A stretch of 37,138 nucleotides of DNA from JAZDOT01 sp043798355 (GCA_043798355.1 JAZDOT010000024.1:1-37138), one strand, 5' to 3'. Positions 21,324 through 30,561 are shown, counted from the stretch's first letter. The notes: generated by a model from the letters alone, not told the origin. Made by a program: numbers and translations.

Positions 21324-21433
21324 AACATTAACGTAAGTTGGCATTGTACTATCCCGTCCCACCTTCGCGTGCTTCGCAAGAGGAACGGTGTTGCTTCCAA
21401 AATAATTTCGAACGTAGACTCACTCCCTTTGCT

Positions 21434-22432
21434 ATGGACAAACGAGAAGATGAGAACCGGCTCCGCGAACTTCTGGAATCAGCGAAGCGGATCGTTGTGA
21501 TTTGCCACAGCAATCCCGACGGGGATGCTGTCGGTGCGCTCCTCGGATTGGGTCTCCTCATCGAGCGGGCCATGCCCAATCGGGAAGTGCGCTTCTTCTG
21601 CAAGGATCCTCCTCCTGCGACGCTCTGTTTCCTGCCGGGATCTTCACGGGTGCAGACCGCATGGACTGCGGCTCTGGGCGATGTGTTCGTGTTCGTGGAT
21701 ACGGCCGAGGCGAAGCTGACGGGACTCGTCCAATCACATCCGCAACTCTTCGACGGCACGTATCCGACTGCGTGCATCGACCATCATCCGATGAATGCCG
21801 CTTATACCTCGGTCAGCGTCATTGTGCCGGATGCCTGTTCATCCTGTGAGATTATCGTTGCTCTCGCCGATCACTTCGGGTGGACTCTGGATGCGGACAC
21901 GGCGACGTGTCTCCTCGCAGGCGTTTACACGGATACGGGTGGATTGCTCCATAGCAATACAACTGCTGCGGTCTATCGCACGGTGGCCGCGCTCCTTCGT
22001 GCGGGAGCCCGTCAGCAGGAAATCGTCCGGGCCATTTTCCGGACGGCGAAGCCGAGCACGCTGAAGTTATGGGGACGGGTCCTCGAAAAAATCACTCTGA
22101 CGGAGGAGGGGGGTGCCATCTCCGCCATTACGGAAGGCGACTTCCGGGCGACAGGTGCGCATCACAGCGAACTCACCGGAGCCATCGACTACGTGAACGC
22201 CGTCCCCGGCATGCGCTTCTCCCTCATCCTCTCCGAGCGCAGTGGAACGGTGAAAGGATCACTCCGGACACTGCGCGAGGATGTCGACGTGTCGGCGATG
22301 GCAGGAAAGCTCTCGGGCGGAGGACACCGCAAAGCGGCGGGGTTCTCCCTTCCGGGGAAATTACAGCCGGAAGTCAGGTGGAAGGTGGTAGGGGAGGGGG
22401 CGAAGAGCGAAGGACTGGGGATAGAGAACTAA
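21434..22432 (+). CDS. nrnA: DHH-family phosphoesterase (NrnA-type nanoRNase/pAp phosphatase)
   Basis: A 332-aa bimetal phosphoesterase. DHH motifs are HSNPDGDAVGALLG (25-38), VDT (88-90), DHH (116-118) and YTDTGG (165-170, D167). The C-terminal DHHA1 domain ends with SGGGHRKAAGF. NrnA enzymes degrade oligoribonucleotides and pAp. Canonical sequence begins near ATG 21434; a longer open frame upstream to 21338 looks unrelated to the family. A TAGACT box lies 13 nt upstream. It follows rbfA on the same strand. The last codons run into a heptamer repeat. Confidence 0.9.
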   Translation: MDKREDENRLRELLESAKRIVVICHSNPDGDAVGALLGLGLLIERAMPNREVRFFCKDPPPATLCFLPGSSRVQTAWTAALGDVFVFVDTAEAKLTGLVQSHPQLFDGTYPTACIDHHPMNAAYTSVSVIVPDACSSCEIIVALADHFGWTLDADTATCLLAGVYTDTGGLLHSNTTAAVYRTVAALLRAGARQQEIVRAIFRTAKPSTLKLWGRVLEKITLTEEGGAISAITEGDFRATGAHHSELTGAIDYVNAVPGMRFSLILSERSGTVKGSLRTLREDVDVSAMAGKLSGGGHRKAAGFSLPGKLQPEVRWKVVGEGAKSEGLGIEN

Positions 22433-22459
22433 GGACGAAGGACAGGGGGACGAAGGATC
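22410..22459. repeat. heptamer repeat (AAGGACG-type)
   Basis: Irregular units AAGGACT, AAGGACG, AAGGACA and GAAGGAT lie over and just after the nrnA stop. It resembles the tract at 34302-34338. Confidence 0.65.
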
Positions 22460-22477
22460 ATGGAGCATTTGCTACTC

Positions 22478-24745
22478 TCAGTGCGTCTCTCCCTCTTTTC
22501 CCTCTTTGCCTTCTTTCCCCTCTTTTTCCTCTTTGCCCTTCTGTTTCGGTTCCGTCGCCTGCCGAAGCAGCGTATTCGCGATTGCTTCGATGTCGTCGGT
22601 CTGCTTCTTCTCGAATCGCTTCGTTTCCACGGCCTTCTCTTCCTTGGTCAGAACGGGGGGCGGAGGCGGCGGTTTCGAAGGTTCCGGAGGCGCGGCGGCG
22701 TCATCAATGATTTTTTGCTCCGCGGCCTTTTCCTGAACGATCTTGTTCGCCTGTTCCTCCTGCTTCAGCGCGAGAGCACTGGATGCTGGAGTGACCATTT
22801 GTTGTTCGATGACCACAGGGTTTATTTTCTCTTCTTTGGCCTGTTTCTGCTTGGCGAGGACATCCTCCGGTTTCGTGGAGATGATCTGCGCCTCCTTCGG
22901 ACTCGCGACGATCTGGATGGCCACGTGCCGGTTTCCGGCGAAGAAGAGGCCCTGCCCGACATCGGAGTTCAGGAGGAGGTACTTCTCCCCGTCGGTGAGG
23001 TAGAAGATTTTCTGGAGGTTGTCGACTGCCGAAGCGGATTGTTTGAGCAGGATCTGCAGCGCCGAGTTCGTGATGATCGGTTTGCCGTAGGGGGAGTTCA
23101 CGAAGTCTTCCACGTCCTGCGTGATGGTCGTGATCCCCAGCCAGTACTTGCGGGCGCGCTTCACGAGGCCGTAGAGGAAGCGCGCGGAATCCTCGTATTG
23201 AATGAGATTCCACGCCTCGTCGATGACGAGCATGCGCTTCTTGAATTCCGCGCGGATGCGGTTCCAGATGAGATTGATGATCACGTACATCGCGATCGGG
23301 CGGAGCTGGTCCTCCAGGTCGCGGATCTGGAACACGACCATCTGGTTCTCCAGTTTGATGTTCGACTGCTGGTCGAAGAGGCCGGCGTAGCTGCCTTCGG
23401 TGAACTTCGCGAGCGTCCGGGCCATTCCTTCGCCGCCCTCCGTCGTGAGGAGTACATCGACGAGATCGTGGAGTGTCGGGGGTGCCTTCTCCATCGAGTC
23501 CTTCGAACTCAAGGTGATGCCCTTGAGAGCGTAGGTATCGAGAATGGCTTTGTCGAGGATGCCGTCCTCCGACGGCGTGAGCGTTCCCAACATGAGCTTC
23601 AGGAGTCCGTGCAGGCTGATGACTGACGCCCGCAATGTTTCGCCTATTGCGGTCTCATCTCCGCGGATGGCCTTCGGCAACTCGAACGGATTGATGTGGT
23701 TCGAACTCTCGAGGGAGATGGGGAAGTACGTCCCTCCCACGGTTTCGCAGAGCTCGCGGTACTCGTTCTCCGGATCCACGACGTAGACGGCGGTTTCGAA
23801 CATGAGGGACCGGAGAATTTCCAGTTTTACCGTGAATGACTTTCCCGCGCCCGAGGTAGCGAACACGCTCGCATTCGCATTGGGCAGATCGAAGCGGTCG
23901 AAGATGACGAGACTGTCATTGTGCCGGTTGATGCCGTAGAGGATACCGTGGTCATCCGTGAGGTCCGAACTGCTGAAGGGGAAGCATGCCGCCATGGGCG
24001 AGGTATTCATGTTCCGGTTGATTTCCAACTCGTCGATGCCGAACGGCATGCTCGAGATCCACCCGTGCTCCATCTGCATGTACGCCGGTTTCGTCAGGAT
24101 CAGTTTGCCACCGAGGAGCGATTCAACGTCCGTCTGAAGTTTTTTCAGCTTCTCTTCATCGTCCGAGTAAATGGTGAAGTAGAGCCCGAGATGGAAGAGC
24201 TTCTCGCGGCCGCGCGCGAGGAGGTCGCGCAATTCCTCGGCGTCCTGCAAAGCCGCCTCGAGGCTGGGATCGCGGACGATGCCACGTTGTTCCAGCATGC
24301 GCACTGACGAGCGCATCTCCGTCACTTTCTTGCGGAGCATCTTCATGATCGCCCGGTTGTCCGCAGGGTAGATGAACTGGGCGATCGACATGTGGGCGTC
24401 GAAATTCACCTCCTCCGACAGCCAGTTCGGAAAGATGTAGTTCGGCCAGTTGACCGTGTAGAGCGTCCGTGCATGGAGATCATTCAGGACGATCTCGTTC
24501 TGCTTCACCGTCATGCCTGCCGGAGCGATGATGTCGAGGGTCTTCTGGAGACCCTCCGCGTATTGCTTCAGAGCTTCTTTCTCTTCGTCATTGAGCGGCC
24601 GGACCTTGGGGGCTTTCTTCATGTCCTTCAGCGTTTTCTCCGCCCGGAAGTGGAGTCCGAGGAGATCGTCGATGGCTGCCAGCATGACGTGGGTCAGCTT
24701 GATATGCTGCTTTGGCATGATGGGGGGAGCACCGAGAGTGTCCAT
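22478..24745 (-). CDS. virB4: VirB4/TraC-family type IV secretion ATPase
   Basis: A 755-aa ATPase that powers type IV secretion or conjugation-like systems at the inner membrane face. An N-terminal CagE/TrbE-like domain (about 80-260) precedes Walker A ATSGAGKSF (296-304) and Walker B MLVIDEAWNLI (about 515-525); the segments WLGITTITQDVEDF and ILLKQSASAVDNL are typical of the RecA-like lobe. The C-terminus from about 650 is charged with poly-proline (PEPSKPPPPPP) and ends in KEG repeats encoded by a nonamer DNA tract. ATG 24745 lies 10 nt after TATACT. Three pilin-like genes at 14841-16221 are likely partners. Confidence 0.92.
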   Translation of the reverse strand: MDTLGAPPIMPKQHIKLTHVMLAAIDDLLGLHFRAEKTLKDMKKAPKVRPLNDEEKEALKQYAEGLQKTLDIIAPAGMTVKQNEIVLNDLHARTLYTVNWPNYIFPNWLSEEVNFDAHMSIAQFIYPADNRAIMKMLRKKVTEMRSSVRMLEQRGIVRDPSLEAALQDAEELRDLLARGREKLFHLGLYFTIYSDDEEKLKKLQTDVESLLGGKLILTKPAYMQMEHGWISSMPFGIDELEINRNMNTSPMAACFPFSSSDLTDDHGILYGINRHNDSLVIFDRFDLPNANASVFATSGAGKSFTVKLEILRSLMFETAVYVVDPENEYRELCETVGGTYFPISLESSNHINPFELPKAIRGDETAIGETLRASVISLHGLLKLMLGTLTPSEDGILDKAILDTYALKGITLSSKDSMEKAPPTLHDLVDVLLTTEGGEGMARTLAKFTEGSYAGLFDQQSNIKLENQMVVFQIRDLEDQLRPIAMYVIINLIWNRIRAEFKKRMLVIDEAWNLIQYEDSARFLYGLVKRARKYWLGITTITQDVEDFVNSPYGKPIITNSALQILLKQSASAVDNLQKIFYLTDGEKYLLLNSDVGQGLFFAGNRHVAIQIVASPKEAQIISTKPEDVLAKQKQAKEEKINPVVIEQQMVTPASSALALKQEEQANKIVQEKAAEQKIIDDAAAPPEPSKPPPPPPVLTKEEKAVETKRFEKKQTDDIEAIANTLLRQATEPKQKGKEEKEGKEGKEGKEGETH
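22489..22541. repeat. nonamer repeat in the virB4 tail
   Basis: CCCTCTTTT, CCCTCTTTG, CCTTCTTTC, CCCTCTTTT, TCCTCTTTG: 9-bp units encoding (K)EGKEGKEEK on the minus strand. Confidence 0.85.
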
Positions 24746-24761
24746 AAATCTTCATAGTATA
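24746..24761 (-). promoter_or_regulatory. -10 box of virB4
   Basis: TATACT (24761-24756) with 10 nt to the ATG, so a leader of about 3-4 nt. Confidence 0.5.
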
Positions 24762-24830
24762 GCGGAAAAAGAGGGTTTTTACAATCCCCGATGAAGCGTG
24801 GCCAGCCTTCAACCTTCGCATTGCAATGGC

Positions 24831-24863
24831 CTGTAGAGTCACACCGGCGGTGCGACTCTACAG
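24831..24863. terminator. strong hairpin between lipoprotein gene and virB4
   Basis: CTGTAGAGTC ... GACTCTACAG arms of 10 bp continue inward as CACC-ggc-GGTG after one mismatch. TTTT follows at 24867 on the plus strand. It lies downstream of the minus-strand lipoprotein gene and upstream of virB4, so it probably insulates the two. Confidence 0.6.
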
Positions 24864-24897
24864 ACGGTTTTGTGCGAAGTTCTGAGAATCGTAGTGG

Positions 24898-25698
24898 CTA
24901 ATCCTTGCGCTTTTCGAGGATTCCCAACCCCTCGATCCCCGGAATATCGATCACTTTCAGCCCCGCGATGAGGATCTGGCGGTTCAATATCATTGCATTC
25001 AGCCTCTTGACTCCGATTTTGGAGAGATCCTCGTAGGTGTAGAGGATGCGTTTCACTTCGTTGATGCGCAACTCCGTTTCGGCAACGGCGGTCTTCGCCT
25101 TCGTGAAGGCCTCCTGCTTGACGCCGACAGCGACGTAATCCTGCGTTTTCATGGCATCCTCCATTTCCCGTTCCAATTTCCATGCATCATCTCTCTGTTC
25201 ATTGCGCTTCGTATTGAAATCGTCGATTCGTTGATTGAGTTCAGTCATTTTCTGCGCAACCCGCTCATTGAGCGCTGCGAGCGAGGTCGTATAGGCGTCC
25301 AGCACCTGCGCGCGGTCCACCGATCGGTTCAGGATATCGATGATATTCACCTGCAGGACCGATCCATACTCCTGCAGGAGTACGAACGTTTCATCACTCA
25401 CAAATGACTTATCTGCCTCCGCAATGATTCCCGCAGTTTGAATGCCCAGGGAGGCACTCTGCACTTTGATGAGTTTTCCTTGGGCGAGGTAGAGGGTGAC
25501 ATAGACACCCAGGGCAACAGAAGGGCGTACATTGTCCGCACCTGAGGTTGCCATGGTTCGGAGTGCCGCAAAAACCCCGCTCTTTGCTCCGCTTGTTTCT
25601 ACGGGAGGGATGAGTTCTTGCTCTTTGGATGAAGCCGCGCATCCTGCGAGGAGGAGGCACGTGAGGAGAAAAGCGGGAATGGAACGCATAATCTGCAT
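24898..25698 (-). CDS. predicted lipoprotein with coiled-coil
   Basis: A 266-aa lipoprotein of no family that I recognise. The signal peptide ends in the lipobox LLAGC (C20). Residues about 60-130 are a mixed region; residues about 135-215 are a long charged helix, probably coiled coil (EREMEDAMKTQDYVAVGVKQ); the tail ends with IPGIEGLGILEKRKD. TACAAT lies exactly 6 nt before ATG 25698; those 6 nt read AGGAGA and can double as a Shine-Dalgarno for an internal ATG three codons later. Located beside virB4, so a periplasmic/extracellular part of the secretion machine is possible. Confidence 0.75.
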   Translation of the reverse strand: MQIMRSIPAFLLTCLLLAGCAASSKEQELIPPVETSGAKSGVFAALRTMATSGADNVRPSVALGVYVTLYLAQGKLIKVQSASLGIQTAGIIAEADKSFVSDETFVLLQEYGSVLQVNIIDILNRSVDRAQVLDAYTTSLAALNERVAQKMTELNQRIDDFNTKRNEQRDDAWKLEREMEDAMKTQDYVAVGVKQEAFTKAKTAVAETELRINEVKRILYTYEDLSKIGVKRLNAMILNRQILIAGLKVIDIPGIEGLGILEKRKD

Positions 25699-25710
25699 TC
25701 TCCTATTGTA
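25699..25710 (-). promoter_or_regulatory. -10 box giving leaderless lipoprotein mRNA
   Basis: TACAAT (25710-25705), 6 nt, ATG. Confidence 0.6.
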
Positions 25711-25908
25711 TAGTTTTTCGCTGCCAGAAGCAAGATACCTCCTGTTATGATCATGGATTGTTCACATTTTTAGGAGCAATATGTTTATGGGAAAATTCGC
25801 ATACAATTTGTGTTCAAAACATGAGTATTTTCTGTGAGCAAGATCAAATTATTGTTTCATGTGGAAAAGTCATTTTTATCGAGTATATTTGCGGTATTTC
25901 CTGAGTAT

Positions 25909-25920
25909 CATAATTGTTCA
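25909..25920 (+). promoter_or_regulatory. -10 box giving leaderless argS mRNA
   Basis: CATAAT followed by exactly 6 nt and ATG 25921 (TATCAT overlaps it 3 bp upstream). Confidence 0.5.
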
Positions 25921-27621
25921 ATGTATGAGTTCTATGAATCGGAGGCAAAGCGTGTTCTTCGGGGGGTGACCGGAGACCATTCCTTGACAGTTCATTTCGA
26001 ACGTTCCCGTGAAGAAGGTCATGGAGACCTGTCTACATCCGTTGCTCTTGGATTAGCCAAAAAAATGAAGGTTCGGCCTCAAGAAATTGCACAGAAATTG
26101 GCGGACGGGATGGCAAAAGTGAAGGGTATCGAACGAGTCGAAGTGGCGGGGGCCGGATATGTGAATCTGTGGCTGAATGCGGAGACGCTCATCGAAGAAT
26201 TACGGCAGACGCAGCAGGCGTGTGCTGTGCGTAAACCAAAGAAGGACGATGCCCCCGTCATCATTGATTTCTTCGGTCCCAATATCGCGAAGCCTCTCGG
26301 GATGCACCACATCCTCACGACGATCATCGGGCAATCCCTCATCAATCTCTACCGGCACATGGGTTTTACGGTGATCGGATGGAGTTACCCCGGCGACTGG
26401 GGAACGCAATTCGGAAAACTGGCGGTCGCGTACCGCAGATGGGGGGAGAAAAAACCGCTGTCGAAGTATTCCGTGGATGAGCTTCTCGCTCTCTACGTCC
26501 GTTTTCACGCCGAGGCCGAGCAGAACGAGAGCATGGAGGAGGAGGCGCGGAAATTATTTGCTTTGCTCGAAGAGGGGGACAAGGAACTTCGTGCATTCCG
26601 CGAGGAGGTTGTACGTATCACGAAGCATGCTCTCGATGCACTCTGTGAGCGTCTGCACGTGCATGTCGATGTGGAGACGGGAGAGAGTTTCTACGAAGAC
26701 AGGATGGTCCCGATTCTTGAGGAAGGCATCAAGAAGGGGATTTTCACGAAGAGTGAAGGGGGTGCGCTCATCGTGGAGTTTCCGTCCGAGCTTTCATTGC
26801 CTCCCTACCTTCTCCGGAAGAGCGATGGGGCGACGCTCTATGCGACGCGCGATCTCGCGATGGTGCGCTATCGGTTGGATGCGTACCATCCCAAGGCCAT
26901 TTACTATGTCGTAGGCGTGGCGCAGAGCCTTCACCTGCAGCAGCTCTTTGCAACGTGCCGTTTGCTCGGATGGAACCTGCCGGAGATTGAGCACACACTC
27001 TTTGGCCACATGCGTTTCAAAGATGCTTCGATGAGTACGCGCAAGGGGACTGCGCTCAGGCTCGAGGATGTGCTCGATGAATCCGTGAAGCGTGCTGACA
27101 TCCTTATTGCAGAACACGACAAGGATATCCAGACAGATAACCGTAAAGCTCTAGCAGAAATGATGGGAGTCGGTGCTGTTGTGTACGGTGTCCTCAGTCA
27201 GAGCCGAATTCACGATATCATTTTCGATTGGGAAAAAGCTCTCAGTTTGGAGGGCAACAGTGCCCTCTACATCCAGTACACCTACGCTCGCGCACGGTCT
27301 GTTCTCCGGAAGAGCGAGGTCAGTCGTTTCGGATTTCCGAAAGATGTCCGCGCACTGTCTGTCCATGAGCGTTCTCTCATCGGCGTTCTCCTCCAATTCG
27401 GTCCCGCCCTCTGCGACGCTTGCAAAAACCGCATGCCGCACACGCTTGCGAATTACCTCTACGATCTCTGTCAGACATTCAATTCGTTCTACAACGCGGA
27501 ACCGATTCTCAAGGCTGAGGGCTCCACCCGGGAGCTGCGGCTTTCTCTGACCGATCTCACCGCATCCGTCCTCAAGACGGGCGCAGAAATCCTCTCCTTC
27601 CGCGTTCCTGAACGCATGTAG
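25921..27621 (+). CDS. argS: arginyl-tRNA synthetase
   Basis: A 566-aa class I synthetase charging tRNA-Arg. It has the N-terminal Add1 domain (1-100), GPNIAKPLGMHHILTTIIG (119-137) in the HIGH position, YPGDWGTQFGKLAVAY, then MSTRKG in place of KMSKS, and a helical anticodon-binding C-terminus (YIQYTYARARSVLRK onward). The HIGH motif is degenerate (GMHH). The sequence around it resembles the eukaryotic/mitochondrial ArgRS branch more than the common bacterial HVGH form. I start at 25921; the frame is open to 25834 but the family N-terminus begins here. Confidence 0.95.
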   Translation: MYEFYESEAKRVLRGVTGDHSLTVHFERSREEGHGDLSTSVALGLAKKMKVRPQEIAQKLADGMAKVKGIERVEVAGAGYVNLWLNAETLIEELRQTQQACAVRKPKKDDAPVIIDFFGPNIAKPLGMHHILTTIIGQSLINLYRHMGFTVIGWSYPGDWGTQFGKLAVAYRRWGEKKPLSKYSVDELLALYVRFHAEAEQNESMEEEARKLFALLEEGDKELRAFREEVVRITKHALDALCERLHVHVDVETGESFYEDRMVPILEEGIKKGIFTKSEGGALIVEFPSELSLPPYLLRKSDGATLYATRDLAMVRYRLDAYHPKAIYYVVGVAQSLHLQQLFATCRLLGWNLPEIEHTLFGHMRFKDASMSTRKGTALRLEDVLDESVKRADILIAEHDKDIQTDNRKALAEMMGVGAVVYGVLSQSRIHDIIFDWEKALSLEGNSALYIQYTYARARSVLRKSEVSRFGFPKDVRALSVHERSLIGVLLQFGPALCDACKNRMPHTLANYLYDLCQTFNSFYNAEPILKAEGSTRELRLSLTDLTASVLKTGAEILSFRVPERM

Positions 27622-27643
27622 TTCCTTTTTTCCTTTCTCAGCC

Positions 27644-29077
27644 ATGGCACGCTACCGTCACCGCCGTCACCATCCCATGTTGTCCGTGCGGCCCCTTGTC
27701 GTCTTCCTCCTCGTCGCTTCCTTCGGGATCCTCTTCGCGGGGTGCGGGCCGACGCAGGAGCAGCTGCAGAAGGAAGAGGAATTCACCTTTACGGCCGACG
27801 ACGTCGCCCGTTTCCGATCGCTCTCCGAAGAGGCAGGGCGCACGGGCTCGGGACAGACGGCGAGTGGCTCCACGAATCTCTCCCTCCAGACCGGAAGCGG
27901 GGATTCTTCTCTTTCGCCTATCGTGCTCGATTTGTCTCTTTCGCGGACGTACGGCGCCATCCGTTCGGGTCCTCAGGCGACGGGGGACAACCTCTACCGC
28001 GTGACGAATGAATTCCTCAATGTGCGCGAGGCGCCCAAGGTGACTGCGCCATCCGGCGGTCGGCTTCTCGAAGGTGATGTCTGCACCCTGATCGAGTTCG
28101 TCGATGCGGCATGGGCGCGGGTGAAACTGACGGACGGGAAGGAGGGATACGTTGCGCAGCGCTACATCGCGAAGCTCACGAGCGAGGAGAAGCTTCCTCA
28201 GGAGAAAGCCGCTTTTGCAGGTCTCTACTTCGTGGATTTCGGCTTCCTCAATGTGCGCAAGATGCCCGACACGGCAGGAGAGAAGATCGGGGAACTGCCC
28301 GGGCAGGCCATCGTGAAAGTCATCAGTAAGGACGATGTCTGGGCCCGCATTCCTTTCCAAGGGAAGGACGGGTACGCGGCCGTTCAGTACCTGAAGCCGT
28401 TCCTGCCCAACTTCCTCGTGCGGCAGGAATCCTTCACGCTCCCCATCCTCCAGTACCGGCTGGAGCAGGAGGGGGCGCTGTCCGCTCTCACGCAGCACAT
28501 CGCGCGCCTGCGGTCGGATGGCATGAAGATCGTGACACTGAGAGACTTCCGTGATCTTCTCTTGGCGCAGGAGAAGCGTGATGTCCGGTTGGATCCGAAG
28601 ACGGTGGTCCTCACGGTCTCGGGTGTGACGTCCGAGAACGTGCGGCAGCTCTCCGAAACGCTGCAGGCAGGCGGGATCCGCGCGACCCTCTTCATCGCAA
28701 CGAAGCAGATCGGTCTTGCGGGCATTACCGAGAAAACGATCATCAACCTCATCGCGAACGGGAATGATATCCAGTCTGCCGCGCACACCGGTGACGATCT
28801 GCGGTCGCTCACCAACGCGCAGGTGGAACTGGAACTCACCCAGAGCCGCCGTCTCCTGGAGCAGTATGCGCACCAGCAGGTCTTCGCCATCGGGTATCCG
28901 CTCGGCGGCGTGAACGAACGTGTCCAGGCGAAAGCCGAGGAAGCGGGGTTCCTCCTCGGGGTCGGTCCCGTGCAGCAGCGGACGTTCACGCGGGCAGATC
29001 TCCTGAATTTACCGAGCTTCGGTATCTCACCGTCCGCGACGGCCGACGAAGTGCTGAAACTGGTGAAAGGGACGTAA
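27644..29077 (+). CDS. lipoprotein with two SH3b domains and a deacetylase-like domain
   Basis: A 477-aa exported lipoprotein. The signal peptide ends in LFAGC (C34). After a low-complexity linker come two bacterial SH3 domains (about 117-175: FLNVREAPKVTAPSGG...GYVAQRYI; about 190-250: FLNVRKMPDTAGEKIG...GYAAVQYL), which bind cell-wall peptides. The C-terminal third (from about 270) has the layout of a NodB polysaccharide deacetylase, but the metal and catalytic positions are lost: LTVSGV stands for TFDDG and IQSAAHTGDDL for the HxxxH motif. It follows argS by 22 bp, so it may share its transcript. Probably a wall-binding protein without deacetylase activity. Confidence 0.82.
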   Translation: MARYRHRRHHPMLSVRPLVVFLLVASFGILFAGCGPTQEQLQKEEEFTFTADDVARFRSLSEEAGRTGSGQTASGSTNLSLQTGSGDSSLSPIVLDLSLSRTYGAIRSGPQATGDNLYRVTNEFLNVREAPKVTAPSGGRLLEGDVCTLIEFVDAAWARVKLTDGKEGYVAQRYIAKLTSEEKLPQEKAAFAGLYFVDFGFLNVRKMPDTAGEKIGELPGQAIVKVISKDDVWARIPFQGKDGYAAVQYLKPFLPNFLVRQESFTLPILQYRLEQEGALSALTQHIARLRSDGMKIVTLRDFRDLLLAQEKRDVRLDPKTVVLTVSGVTSENVRQLSETLQAGGIRATLFIATKQIGLAGITEKTIINLIANGNDIQSAAHTGDDLRSLTNAQVELELTQSRRLLEQYAHQQVFAIGYPLGGVNERVQAKAEEAGFLLGVGPVQQRTFTRADLLNLPSFGISPSATADEVLKLVKGT

Positions 29078-29133
29078 GCGTGGAGGACAAACCTGCGGTT
29101 TTCTTGATTGGCTTCATCCTTGGCTCCTTTGAT

Positions 29134-29275
29134 TGACCTCATCCCCAGCCCTTCTCCTGTGTGCAGGAGAAGGGAGCTGTTTTGTATGTTGTGTGTTTTT
29201 CTTCTGAAGAAAACAAACATGAACACATACAGTCCCCCTCTCCACGGTGGTGGAGAGGGGTAAGGGGTGAGGTCG
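29134..29275. mobile_element. MITE-like element related to the one after metG
   Basis: GACCTCATCCCC ... CCCTTCTCC at the left mirrors GGAGAGGGGTAAGGGGTGAGGTC at the right, with inner hairpins (CTTCTCC-tgtgtgca-GGAGAAG and CCCTCTCCAC-ggt-GGTGGAGAGGG). It is non-coding and lies between the SH3b lipoprotein gene and a convergent small gene. The arms resemble the 17851-18012 element. Confidence 0.6.
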
Positions 29276-29290
29276 CAGAAGGAGTGACGA

Positions 29291-29584
29291 CTATCGTGGA
29301 ATCAGCCCTTTCACCTGATCGAGGAGGGAATTCGTATTCTTCTTCGTGATGGCTTCGGCCTGCACTGCAGCCTGCTCCGTGATTTTCCTGAGGAGCTCGT
29401 CGCCGTACTTGTACGCGTACCACACGCTCCCGATGAGGATGATGACGGGGATGATGCCGATGAGTCCGCGGAAGAATCCTCCGATGGTGCGGAGCCGATC
29501 ACGGCGATCGAGGCGGCGCAGGTGCACGAGGATCTCATCCATTTTCGTGTCCATCGTTGGAGCGAGGGGCGGGGGCTTGGGCAT
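29291..29584 (-). CDS. small single-pass membrane protein
   Basis: A 97-aa protein that I cannot assign. A proline-rich start (MPKPPPLAPTMDTKMDE) leads into a basic helix (VHLRRLDRRDRLRTIGG), one membrane helix (LIGIIPVIILIGSVWYAYKY, about 42-61) and a helical tail. The frame is open to 29629, but TATGCT lies exactly 6 nt before ATG 29584, which I take as the start. Confidence 0.65.
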   Translation of the reverse strand: MPKPPPLAPTMDTKMDEILVHLRRLDRRDRLRTIGGFFRGLIGIIPVIILIGSVWYAYKYGDELLRKITEQAAVQAEAITKKNTNSLLDQVKGLIPR

Positions 29585-29596
29585 GGAGGGAGCATA
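29585..29596 (-). promoter_or_regulatory. -10 box giving leaderless mRNA of the small membrane protein
   Basis: TATGCT (29596-29591), 6 nt, ATG. Confidence 0.55.
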
Positions 29597-29800
29597 GCGA
29601 GACATACGGAGGGGAGAAAGAGATGTCACTGAGTTCCGATTGGATTTTTGCTCAAAACCCTCTCCTCCACTTGCGCATGATTTCGAACGGACGTGTGAGG
29701 AGGGAGTACTTCCACGAGAGCGGGATGTCCATGCAGTGCGGAAGTTCTAGGAGGTGCCCGCCGAAGCCGGTTTTGAAGAGGGTAACGCCGGCGAATGGAT

Positions 29801-29832
29801 GTTTTTCGTTTCTTGTTTTTCGTTTTTCGTTT
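29801..29832. repeat. heptamer repeat (GTTTTTC-type) in the femAB-like gene
   Basis: GTTTTTC, GTTTCTT, GTTTTTC, GTTTTTC, GTTTGAA: 7-bp units encoding NEKRKTRNEK on the minus strand, between the conserved WGIAP and HPFAGVTLFK motifs. Confidence 0.85.
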
Positions 29833-29845
29833 GAAGCGGATTCGT

Positions 29846-29877
29846 GCTGATCGCTGATCGCTGATCGCTGATCGCTC
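29846..29877. repeat. heptamer repeat (GCTGATC x4) in the femAB-like gene
   Basis: Four perfect GCTGATC units followed by GCTCGGG encode RSAISDQ on the minus strand. It is the most regular heptamer tract in the window. Confidence 0.9.
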
Positions 29878-30308
29878 GGGGGGGCTATCCCCCAAAAATT
29901 GTAAATGTTGTCGCCGCGCCGGAGCGCGGAGCGGATGGCGGTCCACTGAAGGAGGTAACTGGCAGGTATTTTTGAGAAGGCATGCGTCGAGGCGCCGTGG
30001 TGGTAGCTGGTTTCACCGAATGCGTGCATGTGGATGGAGGAAGCGATGATCTGCCCCTGGTAGCGTGCGAGGTAGACGGAGCACTCTTCGCGGGGAGCGA
30101 ATCTACGGACCTGCGCGCGGAAGAAGGCATTTGTGTACGGCGTGAATCCGTGGCGACGGCGGGTTTCGTCGTGGAGAGCGATGAAGGTTTCGGTGTCGCG
30201 TACAGGATCATCCGATGCAGTGACCGTAACGCCCTCTTTCTCGGCTCTGCGGATCAGATTTCTCGTGGTTTTGCGCATACCCATCAGGATTGATTCCTCG
30301 GTACAAGC

Positions 30309-30340
30309 GGATGGCTGAAGGCTAACGGCTGATGGCTCGG
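30309..30340. repeat. heptamer repeat (GGCTGAN-type) in the femAB-like gene
   Basis: ATGGCTG, AAGGCTA, ACGGCTG, ATGGCTC: 7-bp units encoding EPSAVSLQPSA. Confidence 0.8.
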
Positions 30341-30422
30341 TATTCCATGGATCAGGGGTTTTCAGGGGAAGGTACCACACATGCTCTGCAAGGAGGTGGA
30401 GGGGGGATGGCTGCGCTTGCGG

Positions 30423-30458
30423 AATTGAAAATTGATAATTGAAAATTGAAAATTGATT
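30423..30458. repeat. heptamer repeat (AATTGAA-type) in the femAB-like gene
   Basis: AATTGAA, AATTGAT, AATTGAA, AATTGAA, AATTGAT: five 7-bp units encoding QFSIFNYQFSI. Confidence 0.9.
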
Positions 30459-30561
30459 CAGCTGATTGTTGGGGATTGGCCAGAAGGGACTCATTCGGAT
30501 GAAGGAGCAGCGCTCTCTCTTCGCGATGAGACGGAGCTCTCCCAAAAGGCCGTCAAGCATT

